A stretch of 45,171 nucleotides of DNA from Chloroflexota bacterium (GTDB lineage Bacteria > Chloroflexota > Anaerolineae > JAAYEA01), in the NCBI GenBank assembly GCA_012689325.1, contig JAAYEA010000122.1:1-45171 (forward strand), given 5' to 3'. The notes beneath the pieces are model-generated. The model saw nothing but the letters and a program-made list of their open reading frames with translations, was not told the DNA's origin and made no database searches. Positions 13,189 to 20,594 of this stretch are shown piece after piece; the stretch's first letter is position 1, and every line of letters begins with the position of its first letter. The translations under genes and the position numbers were made by a program.

Positions 13189-16100
13189 ATGTCAGAGCAG
13201 TTGATGCTCAGATCGCTGAATATCGAGCAGGATGCCGAGGCGTTGGCGACTATGTTCAATGGCTCGGACGACCAGTGGCCCGGCTCGTTCACCGGAGGCG
13301 TGCCCTTCAACGTGGAGCGCATCCGACGCTGGTACGAGGAAGAGGACGCGCTGGATGTGTTCATCTGGGCCGAGCCGGACGGGACCATCGCCGGGTACTG
13401 CTCGTTGCAGGCCCAGGCCTCGGAGAAGGGCACCGGCTATGTGCACCTGCTGAACGTGCATCCCGCCTACCAGAAGCGCAGCCTGGCGCGCCGCTTCCTG
13501 ACCAACGCCGTCGAGCGTTGCGTCAAGCTGGGCTTTCGCCGCCTCGACCTGCATACCTGGCCGGGCAACCTCAAGGCGGTGCCGCTCTACAAAAAGACCG
13601 GCTTCTTCTGGATGCCCGATACGCAGGTCTATATGCAGAACTATATTCCGTGGCTGCTGCAGGCGCCGTGCGCCCGGCCGTACTTTGACAAGCACGACTG
13701 GTACGCCACGTACAAGCGCAAGCTGGAGCAGCACGAGGATGACGAGCGCTGGCGCGGCATGAAGGTCTTTACCTACCACTGGGAGGAGGGCGGCGACTCC
13801 CTCACCGCCTGGGCCGACCGGGAGGGACGGGCCATCACCGCGCTGGAGACGGACGCCTTTTTCGCCGCCGCCATCCCGGCCCAGATCAAGCCAGCCAAGG
13901 GTGCGCGCACGACCATGCGCTGGGAGCTGCGCAACAAGGGCGAGCGGCCCCTGTCCGTCTCGATCATCGCCCGCGGCACGGAGCATCTCAAGCTCGACTA
14001 TCGGGAGAACCTCATCGTGGCGCCCGGCGAGACCGTGGAGCGATCCGCCGAGGTGGAGGTAGATGCGAAGACGCCGCGGGTGTCACGGCGCAAGCCCGCC
14101 CCCAAGATCGAGACGCTGCTGGTGATCGACGGGCAGACGCTCGAGCTGGGCACGGGCTTGGCTCCCGAGCCCGCGCTGCAGGCGCGGCTGATGCCGCTGC
14201 GCTTCACCCTGGCTCCTGGCGCGCGGCGGTCGGTGAACCTGCAACTGCGGAACGCGCTGGACGTGCCCGTGGAGGCCCAGGTGCAGCTCGTGCCCACGCC
14301 GGGGCTGACCCTGAGCAGCACGGGGCTGGAGATCGCTCTTCCGCCGCACGGGCAGGGCGGGCTGCCTCTGGAGTTGTCCGCCGCGGCGCCGGGCGCGCAC
14401 GCGATCCAGGCGCTGGTGAGCTACCGCGCGGGAGAGCAGCAGGGAGTCGCCGAGCCGCAGCGGCTGCCGGTGTTCGCCCTCTATCCCGGGCAAGCCCTGG
14501 CCTGTGACGAGGAGGACGGCATCCGCGTGGATACCGACTCGGGCAGCTTTTTCATCGGCAAGGAGGGCGGCGGTCTGAGCCTCTATGCGCTGGAGAGCGA
14601 TCGGGAGATGGGCAGCATGGGCGCCGAGTTCGGCCCGCCCTATGACCCCTCCGAGTTCCGCTACGCCCAGGCGAGCCTCTCCTGGCGGCCGGAGGGCAGC
14701 GGGGTGGTGGTGACCAGCGAGCAGGTCTCCCAGCGCTTCCCGGGCCTCGCCCTGGTGCGCGAGCTGCACTTCCTGGGCGGGCCGCTGGTGCGCATGGTGT
14801 ATAGGCCGCTGAACCGCGGCGACAAGGAGCATGCACCGGATCTGATGCAGGGCGCCCCGCGCTTCTGGAACACCCAGCGGACCTATACCATCCCGCTGCG
14901 AGGCGGGCTGCTGCGCGCCGAAAGCACGGGCTACCCCGCCGGCGACGACGAGCTGCCACGCAAGACGGACAAGTTCGCCGAGAAATGGATGTCCTACGAG
15001 ACCAAGTTCGGCACCGTCGGCATCATCTGGGACAAGAGCTTTGAGGAGCTCGAGTTCTGGGGCGCCCCGTATCTGCGCCGCTGCCGCCTGGCCTGCCCGC
15101 CTCACCAGTGGGCCGAGCCGTTCGAGAGCTGGCTTTACTTTGGCTCCGGCGACTGGCGCGACGTGCAGCGGGCCTGGGCGCGGTTAGCTGGCCGCGAGCA
15201 GCCGGCGCTCCTGACCGAACCCGAGCCGATCGTCAAGCTGAGCTGCGAGCAAGGGGTGCCGGCGGCGCATGACGGCGCCCTGCAGCCCACGCTCAAGCTG
15301 GAGAACCGGCGCGAGCGCAAGCTGGCCGGCGAGCTGCGGCTGAGCGCGCCGGAGGGCTGGACCGTGCAGCCGGATCGACTGGCGTTCCAGGAGGTCGACC
15401 GGGGCAAGCCCTTCACCGCGCGGGTGACCTTGGAGGCCAAGCGGCCCGCGCCTGCCGGGCTCAAGCTGCGCGCCATCATCTCGACACCGCTCTGCGACGA
15501 GGAACGAGAGCTCCCCTTCGTGGTGCTGGGGGATGGCGGCAAGGTGGCGGTGACGGAGGGCCAGCAGGACGGGCAGGCGGTCTGGACCCTCGACAACCGC
15601 CGGATGCGCCTGACGGTAGCGCCCCAGTTCGCCGGCACGGTGGCGCGCTGGCTCACGCCAGACGGCGCGAACCACCTGGACAGCGCCTTCCCCACGGTCG
15701 GCGTCAAGAGCTGGATGGCGCCCTTCTACGGCGGCGTCTGTCCGGTGCTCTGGACCGACGAGGATGGCGGCTACCCCGGCAAGCTCTACCTGGAGCCTCT
15801 GGCGGCCAAGGTAGCGACGGTCAAGGACGGCCAGGGGCTCAAGTGGCAGGGCGTGACGCTCTCCGCCGAGCTGCAGCGCGAGCCGCTGCGCGGGCTGCGG
15901 GTGGAGCTCGACTACCTGACCACTGGCGATAGCCCGGTGCTCAAGGCGGTGCTGCGGCTGCGCAACGCCACGGGCGCCGTCCGCAAGGTCCAGGGCGGGT
16001 TCACCACTTTCTGGGCGGTGGACGGGAGCTATGCGGAGAACGTGCTGCACGGCGGCGCATGGACCAGCCGTCGCACCGACTATATGGATAGTTGGGTGGA

Positions 16101-16332
16101 TGTGCTGCACTGGGGCGCGGTGTCCAACCCGGCGACGGGCCGGGCGGCGATCCTGATCTGCCCCGAGCCGGTGGTGCGGCTCACCGAGGAAGGGCGCAGC
16201 TCCACCGCCGTCTCGGCGATGGACGAACTGCTCATCCCGCCGCAGGGCGTCGCTGAGCGGGTGATCTATCTGGCCGTGGCGCCGGATCTGGACGCGGCCA
16301 AGGGCTGGACCGTCCTGAGCGGATACCGCTAA
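13189..16332 (+). CDS. GNAT domain fused to a very large beta-sandwich region
   Basis: A 1047-residue protein. Residues 1-155 form a GNAT acetyltransferase fold: strand VHLLNVHPAY, the acetyl-CoA loop Q95-K-R-S-L-A100, in which the usual glycine is Ser98, and NLKAVPLYKKTGFF (128-140). From about 200 to 430 there are Ig/NEW3-like beta segments (LSVSIIARGTEHLKL, RRSVNLQLRNALDVPVEA). The remainder resembles carbohydrate-enzyme supersandwich folds of the aldose-epimerase kind (for example LTVAPQFAGTVARWLTPDG). No signal peptide or membrane segment is present, so it should be cytoplasmic. Function is unknown; acetylation of a sugar-containing substrate recognised by the beta region is my inference. 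The RBS is AAGGGGA. Expression probably depends on the leader described above. A long hairpin terminator follows. Confidence 0.8.
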   Translation: MSEQLMLRSLNIEQDAEALATMFNGSDDQWPGSFTGGVPFNVERIRRWYEEEDALDVFIWAEPDGTIAGYCSLQAQASEKGTGYVHLLNVHPAYQKRSLARRFLTNAVERCVKLGFRRLDLHTWPGNLKAVPLYKKTGFFWMPDTQVYMQNYIPWLLQAPCARPYFDKHDWYATYKRKLEQHEDDERWRGMKVFTYHWEEGGDSLTAWADREGRAITALETDAFFAAAIPAQIKPAKGARTTMRWELRNKGERPLSVSIIARGTEHLKLDYRENLIVAPGETVERSAEVEVDAKTPRVSRRKPAPKIETLLVIDGQTLELGTGLAPEPALQARLMPLRFTLAPGARRSVNLQLRNALDVPVEAQVQLVPTPGLTLSSTGLEIALPPHGQGGLPLELSAAAPGAHAIQALVSYRAGEQQGVAEPQRLPVFALYPGQALACDEEDGIRVDTDSGSFFIGKEGGGLSLYALESDREMGSMGAEFGPPYDPSEFRYAQASLSWRPEGSGVVVTSEQVSQRFPGLALVRELHFLGGPLVRMVYRPLNRGDKEHAPDLMQGAPRFWNTQRTYTIPLRGGLLRAESTGYPAGDDELPRKTDKFAEKWMSYETKFGTVGIIWDKSFEELEFWGAPYLRRCRLACPPHQWAEPFESWLYFGSGDWRDVQRAWARLAGREQPALLTEPEPIVKLSCEQGVPAAHDGALQPTLKLENRRERKLAGELRLSAPEGWTVQPDRLAFQEVDRGKPFTARVTLEAKRPAPAGLKLRAIISTPLCDEERELPFVVLGDGGKVAVTEGQQDGQAVWTLDNRRMRLTVAPQFAGTVARWLTPDGANHLDSAFPTVGVKSWMAPFYGGVCPVLWTDEDGGYPGKLYLEPLAAKVATVKDGQGLKWQGVTLSAELQREPLRGLRVELDYLTTGDSPVLKAVLRLRNATGAVRKVQGGFTTFWAVDGSYAENVLHGGAWTSRRTDYMDSWVDVLHWGAVSNPATGRAAILICPEPVVRLTEEGRSSTAVSAMDELLIPPQGVAERVIYLAVAPDLDAAKGWTVLSGYR

Positions 16333-16483
16333 TCGCGAATCGCATATCGTGAGTCTGAGACGGCGGTTTGGCGCGTTCCCTCGCGGAGCGGGCCAAGCCG
16401 CCGTTCCCTTTCCGAGCTGGTGGACACCTCGCTCAGAAGCTCGCAATACGCCATTGGCGATATGCGATATGCGATACGCGCCC
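16331..16483. repeat. inverted GCGATA-rich repeat pair around a terminator
   Basis: AATCGCGAATCGCATATCG at 16331-16349 reappears inverted and expanded at about 16457-16481 as GGCGATATGCGATATGCGATACGCG. The arms flank the terminator of the GNAT fusion. Shorter GCGATAGG motifs occur in the gaps at 5771-5794 and 41286-41294, suggesting a dispersed intergenic repeat family. Confidence 0.45.
16360..16408. terminator. long hairpin terminator between convergent genes
   Basis: ACGGCGGTTTGGC (16360-16372) pairs with GCCAAGCCGCCGT (16392-16404) over 13 bp with one G-U. It is followed by a mixed TTCCCTTTCC tract. It lies 28 nt after the GNAT fusion stop and could serve the minus-strand PA14 gene less well, as no T-run lies on that side. 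Confidence 0.7.
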
Positions 16484-16484
16484 C

Positions 16485-18479
16485 CTACAGCGGACCCGGA
16501 GAGGACGAGAGGCGGGTCCACCCAAATTGGATGCTGGCCTCAAAGACCCGGTCGTAGTGCTCCACCACCCATTCTTGGACGCCGGTCAGGCCGCGCTCCA
16601 CGACATACTCCTGGCCGGTCCCGTCGTGCCATTCGTCAATGAGGAGCTCCCCGTTCAGGTAGAAGCGCACCCCGTCGTCGGCGCGGACGTGGAAGCGATA
16701 GACGCCGTCGGGCAGCGCCACCGTGCGGCTCCAGCGCGCGGAAAAGCCATCCTCGGGAAGCCCAGGCGCCGGGCTGCTGCGCCCCCAGTCGAAAGCGATG
16801 GCGCCATCGTTGCGGGTGAGCGCCGGCGGGCCCAGCAGATCTTGGTTCGGCCAGTACTCCCCCTTCCAGTCGGGGTAATAGGCGTCGTCCACGCGCTCCC
16901 AGCGAAACCGCATGCGCGCGTTGCCGCCGCCCTCGAAATACTCGACGCGGAGGTCGTGCTGGCCCGTGCCCAAGTCGCGGTCGGCGGAGATCTCGTTGGG
17001 GCTATAGTGGGACCAGGTGTCGAGCACCAGCTCGCCATCTACCCAGACGCGCGCCCCGTCGTCCGCCAGGAGGCGGAAGCGGTAGAGCCCGCCTTCCAGG
17101 TGCAGCCGCCGCGTCCACCGCGCGGAGAACTCGTCGGCGGGCAAGCTGCCGTCAGGGGAGCCCTCGCCCCAGGTGAAATCGATGGCTGGGTCGTTGCGCG
17201 CCAGCGCGGGGCTGCCCGCCAGGTGCCGGTTGGCCCAGTACTCGCCGCGCCAGTCGGGGAAAGACCCTTCGCGCTCCCACCAGAGCCGCGCGCGCGCCGA
17301 GCCGCCGCGCTCGAAATACTCGAGCCGGACGCTGTGGCGGCCGGGGGCCAGCGATAGCAGCGCCGAGACGGTTCGCGAGCTGCTTTCCCGCCATTCGTCG
17401 AGGAGCAGGACGCCATCCACCCACAAGCGCGCGCCGTCATCGACCAAGACATAGAAGCGATAGAGCGCCGCGTCGAACTCGACGATCCGTGACCAGCGGG
17501 CGCTCCAATCATCCCTGGGGAGGCCCGGGGCGGCGGCGCCCTCGCCCCAGTCATAGTCGACCCGCAGGTCGTTGCGGACCAGCGCCGGCGCGCCGTCCAG
17601 GTCACGGTTGGGCCAGTACTCGCCCTTCCAATCGGAGAAACTCTCGATCCGCTCCCACCAGAAGCGCATGACGGCCTCGCCCGCTCGCTCCAAGTACTCG
17701 ATGCGCAGGCGGTGATTCCCGCGGACCAGTGGCAGCGCGTGGCTCACGGTGCGCAGGCTGCCATCCTGCCAACTGTCGATGATCAGCATATCGTCAACCC
17801 AGACGCGAATGCCATCGTCCACGGAGGCGAGGAACTGGTAAGTGCCTCCCTCGAAGTGGAGGGTGCGGGACCAGCGAGCGCTCCAGGCGTCGGCGGGGAA
17901 GCCCGGCGCCGGCGCGCCCCCGCCCCAATCGAAGGTGACCACCGAGTCGTTGCGGACCAGTCGCGGCGCGCCGCGCAGCTCCGAGTTGGCATAATACTCG
18001 CCGCGCCATTCGGTGATGACCGGCGTTGGGCTGTAGGTGGGCGAGGGGCTGGGCGTCCCGGTCCGCGTGGGCTGCGACGTATGGGTCTGGGTCGGCAGGA
18101 CTGTCGCCAGCGGCGACGCTGTGTGAGTGGCCGTGGCGGGCAGCGCGGTGGCCGTCGGAGTGAGTGAAGGCGGCGCGGTTGTCTGGGTGACCGTGGCGGG
18201 CGGGGCGCTCAGCGTCAGGGTGGCGGTTGGTGGAACGGGCGTCGGCGTGCCCGTCGCGGTCGTGGTCGCTGGCGGTAGGGCGGCGGTGGGTGAGGCAGCC
18301 GCGCCGGTGGCCAGCGCCGTCAGCGTCGCGGCGACGCGGGTCTGGACCTCCTCCTCCAGCGCAGGGGTAGGCGTTGGCGTGGTGCAGGCGCGCAGCCATA
18401 GCGCCAACAGCGCCGCGATCAGCAATGGGATGGCGGTCTTCGCGCCCCGGCGCCAGACCTCCTGCCGTTGGCCCATCAT
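16485..18479 (-). CDS. surface protein with four PA14 domains and a Thr/Pro stalk
   Basis: A 664-residue exported protein. A hydrophobic segment near the N-terminus (AIPLLIAALLALWLRAC) acts as a signal or anchor. LRAC resembles a lipobox, but Arg at -2 is unusual, so lipidation is uncertain. A Thr/Pro/Ala stalk of about 120 residues follows, then four tandem PA14 domains of about 125 residues, each opening with a DWKGEYWPN-like strand and carrying a DDGxRxWVDG loop. PA14 domains often bind carbohydrate with Ca2+ through DD-containing loops, so cell-surface glycan binding is likely. The start is uncertain: ATG 18479 and ATG 18476 both follow an AAGGGGG tract, while an in-frame GTG at 18500 has no RBS. 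Confidence 0.85.
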   Translation of the reverse strand: MMGQRQEVWRRGAKTAIPLLIAALLALWLRACTTPTPTPALEEEVQTRVAATLTALATGAAASPTAALPPATTTATGTPTPVPPTATLTLSAPPATVTQTTAPPSLTPTATALPATATHTASPLATVLPTQTHTSQPTRTGTPSPSPTYSPTPVITEWRGEYYANSELRGAPRLVRNDSVVTFDWGGGAPAPGFPADAWSARWSRTLHFEGGTYQFLASVDDGIRVWVDDMLIIDSWQDGSLRTVSHALPLVRGNHRLRIEYLERAGEAVMRFWWERIESFSDWKGEYWPNRDLDGAPALVRNDLRVDYDWGEGAAAPGLPRDDWSARWSRIVEFDAALYRFYVLVDDGARLWVDGVLLLDEWRESSSRTVSALLSLAPGRHSVRLEYFERGGSARARLWWEREGSFPDWRGEYWANRHLAGSPALARNDPAIDFTWGEGSPDGSLPADEFSARWTRRLHLEGGLYRFRLLADDGARVWVDGELVLDTWSHYSPNEISADRDLGTGQHDLRVEYFEGGGNARMRFRWERVDDAYYPDWKGEYWPNQDLLGPPALTRNDGAIAFDWGRSSPAPGLPEDGFSARWSRTVALPDGVYRFHVRADDGVRFYLNGELLIDEWHDGTGQEYVVERGLTGVQEWVVEHYDRVFEASIQFGWTRLSSSPGPL

Positions 18480-18512
18480 GCCCCCTTCTATCTCGCGCAC
18501 CTCTTGCGCCGC

Positions 18513-18540
18513 ATCATAGTCAGGCCGCGCAGCGCGTCAA
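18513..18540 (-). promoter_or_regulatory. promoter of the PA14 gene
   Basis: On the minus strand: TTGACG (18535-18540), 16 nt, TATGAT (18513-18518). Its -35 is ten bases from the -35 of the divergent CYTH promoter. Confidence 0.65.
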
Positions 18541-18555
18541 ACCCGGGCATTTGAC
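18536..18555. promoter_or_regulatory. palindromic centre of a divergent promoter
   Basis: GTCAAA-CCCGGG-CA-TTTGAC: both -35 boxes and the 10 bases between them form a near-perfect inverted repeat with a CCCGGG centre. One dimeric regulator bound here could control both the PA14 gene and the CYTH gene. Confidence 0.4.
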
Positions 18556-18579
18556 AGATCTCCAGCCTTGGGGCATACT
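18551..18579 (+). promoter_or_regulatory. promoter of the CYTH gene
   Basis: TTGACA (perfect, 18551-18556), 17 nt, CATACT (18574-18579). The predicted leader to the chosen ATG at 18639 is about 50 nt. Confidence 0.65.
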
Positions 18580-18638
18580 GCCCCATCCTGGAGATGGGCG
18601 GCAAGAGAATGGTTGCAGAGGCGAAGCAGGGGGCGGCA

Positions 18639-19427
18639 ATGCCCACCGAGGTGGAGGCGTCGCTGGCCATCGCGGCCCTCGATCCGGGGGCGGCGGCCAG
18701 AAAACTGGCCGGGCTCCGGCGTTTGGGCAGGTACCGGCTCCTGCCCCGGCCCCCGCGGCAGATCCGCGACACCTATGTGGACACGCCCGACATGGAGTTG
18801 GCGCGGCGTCTGGTCTCGCTGCGCCTGCGCCAGGCCAACGACGATCTGGTGCTGACGCTCAAGGGCGACGACGCATCGGCGGGGCCGGGCCTCAAGGTGC
18901 GGCGGGAACTCGAGCTGCCCTGGAGCGAGGAAGGCCTGGAGCGCATCTGGGCCGAACTGGCCGGGTATGGCGTCCGCCTGCTGGGGGAGCCGGCGCGGCG
19001 AGAGGACGCGCCGCTGGCGCGGTTGCGCGAGCGAGGGTTGGTGGTCTTGCAGGAGCGCGCCACCCGGCGGTTGGTGCGGGATGTGGTCGCTGCGGCGAAT
19101 GCGGCGGCGGAGGCGGCCGAGCCGCTGGCCGAGCTGGTTATCGACCGGGTGGACTTTACCTTTCACGGGCGCACCATCCGCCATCGCGAGGTGGAGGTCG
19201 AGCTCAAGGCTGGGCGGGAGCGGGCCTTGGTGTCCGAGCTGCTGGCGGCGCTATCGGCCAAGGCGCCTGGGACGCTGTTGCCCTGGTCGGTGCCCAAGCT
19301 GGCGCTGGGGCTCTGGCTGGAGCGGATGCTGCTCGCCGGCGCGCTGGAGGCTTGGCTGGCTCCTGACGGGGCGCTTCTGCCCGAGGCTTATCCGGCCATC
19401 CTGGCCTTTGGGCGCGGCGGTGGTTGA
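18639..19427 (+). CDS. CYTH-domain protein (triphosphate tunnel metalloenzyme family)
   Basis: A 262-residue cytoplasmic protein of the CYTH/TTM superfamily (inorganic triphosphatase, thiamine triphosphatase and class IV adenylate cyclase relatives). It starts with E4-V-E6, but the lysine that completes the usual ExExK signature is Ser8. The tunnel strands are otherwise recognisable: IRDTYVDTPDMELA, SLRLR, LVLTLKGDD, LKVRRELELPW, LAELVIDRVDF and HREVEVELKAG. It probably hydrolyses inorganic triphosphate or a related compound; loss of the lysine may reduce catalysis. I chose the ATG at 18639 because AGGGGG lies 5 nt upstream and the domain starts there; in-frame ATGs at 18594 and 18609 are possible. 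The next gene's promoter overlaps its stop codon. Confidence 0.83.
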   Translation: MPTEVEASLAIAALDPGAAARKLAGLRRLGRYRLLPRPPRQIRDTYVDTPDMELARRLVSLRLRQANDDLVLTLKGDDASAGPGLKVRRELELPWSEEGLERIWAELAGYGVRLLGEPARREDAPLARLRERGLVVLQERATRRLVRDVVAAANAAAEAAEPLAELVIDRVDFTFHGRTIRHREVEVELKAGRERALVSELLAALSAKAPGTLLPWSVPKLALGLWLERMLLAGALEAWLAPDGALLPEAYPAILAFGRGGG

Positions 19428-19451
19428 CGCGAGGGAAAATCGTGCTATGAT
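19424..19451 (+). promoter_or_regulatory. promoter of the HAD-like/DNRLRE gene pair, overlapping the CYTH stop codon
   Basis: TTGACG (19424-19429), 16 nt, TATGAT (19446-19451) with extended TGC. The TGA in TTGACG is the stop codon of the CYTH gene. The leader is about 150 nt and contains CCGGCGCCGG, but no gene. Confidence 0.7.
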
Positions 19452-19607
19452 ATGGCTGTCGACCATTGCCCACAGCCCTGGATTGGCAGCAAGATGCTCC
19501 TGACCTGGTCCCACCGGCGCCGGCTTGTGCGGCGTTCTCCGAACTCTAGCCTCCGTTGCGCTGGCCTGGCAGCGGCGCGGCCTAGCTCTTCCATTTGAGG
19601 TAAGTTG

Positions 19608-20549
19608 ATGAAAGCGGTCTTTATCTCCAGAGGGTGTCTCCTGCGGAACGCCAGCGACCAAGGGCTGTCGGATGAGACGGCTGCGGCCATGCGCAGTCTG
19701 GCCGAGACGGGGCTATACATCGTGCTGCTGGGCATCGGCGGTGAAGGCGATGGACCAGTGGACTCGCCTCAGGACGGTGAACTGAGCCAGCAGGTGGTGG
19801 GGTGGGTCAAAGCGGCGGGCGGCCGGATCGACGCTCTGGTGCATTGCCCACACGTGGCTGGCGAGCCCTGCCACTGCTGGGGCCCGAACCCTGGGCTGCT
19901 CTGGGAGGCCGCGTCTGACCTGGATGTCTATCTGGAAGAGAGCTATACCATCTGCGATGCGCCGGGGGATGTGCCACTGGCCTGCGTCGCGGGGACGCGG
20001 CCGCTGCTGGTGCTGAATGGTCGCAGCATCGATGAGCTGTATGGCGGGGTGCAGCCCGAGCCGTCGGATTTCCCCATCGCCCGCGATCTGGCTCGGGCGG
20101 TGAGCTACATCCAGGTGGAGGAGGCGGGCGCGGAACAACTGGGCCACCCCCATCCCCGACCCTCCCTGGCGCTGGAAGAGCCGGAGACGCTGCTGGCCTG
20201 GCCTGACGGGCTGGCCTCCGATAGCCGCCCCACCGTGACAGCCTTTACCGCGGTCAAGACCAAAGAGGAGCGGCCAGTCCAGGTGGTGCGCTATGGCGGG
20301 CGCACCCTCGCCCTGGTGATGATGGGCGGCGTCTGGCTGAGCCTGGGCATCGCCTATCTGCTGACGCACCTCTACCGCGTCAAGCCCTTCCCCGAGTTCG
20401 TTTGGTACCTGACGTTGCAGTTCATCCCTCGCCCTGTGCGCGGCGCGCTGTTCATCTTGACCGGCGTGGCTGTGCTCGGATTGGCCCTTCGCAGTTTTCG
20501 TGGCATGCTCCCTACGGCTCTGCGTTGGGGCAAGGTCAAAGATAAATGA
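19608..20549 (+). CDS. membrane-anchored, catalytically degenerate HAD (GmhB/HisB-N-like) protein
   Basis: A 313-residue protein. The first 180 residues follow the HAD-IIIA family of GmhB and histidinol-phosphatase. The zinc loop is kept: C80, H82, C88, C90 in HCPHVAGEPCHC, and the late acidic motif is kept as D117 and D121 in CDAPGDV. The catalytic DxDG loop is lost: where GmhB reads FLDRDG this reads FISRGC (S7, G9), and the lysine-bearing RKP loop is WGP. It is therefore probably not a phosphatase. Two hydrophobic helices (about 233-255 and 277-297) place it in the membrane. It is followed 45 nt later by the secreted DNRLRE gene. A binding or regulatory role is inference. GAGG lies 7 nt before the ATG; a TTG one codon earlier is possible. 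Confidence 0.75.
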   Translation: MKAVFISRGCLLRNASDQGLSDETAAAMRSLAETGLYIVLLGIGGEGDGPVDSPQDGELSQQVVGWVKAAGGRIDALVHCPHVAGEPCHCWGPNPGLLWEAASDLDVYLEESYTICDAPGDVPLACVAGTRPLLVLNGRSIDELYGGVQPEPSDFPIARDLARAVSYIQVEEAGAEQLGHPHPRPSLALEEPETLLAWPDGLASDSRPTVTAFTAVKTKEERPVQVVRYGGRTLALVMMGGVWLSLGIAYLLTHLYRVKPFPEFVWYLTLQFIPRPVRGALFILTGVAVLGLALRSFRGMLPTALRWGKVKDK

Positions 20550-20594
20550 GCTGTTTTGCCCCCATGATGAGCAATCTGGATTGAGGAGGGAGCC

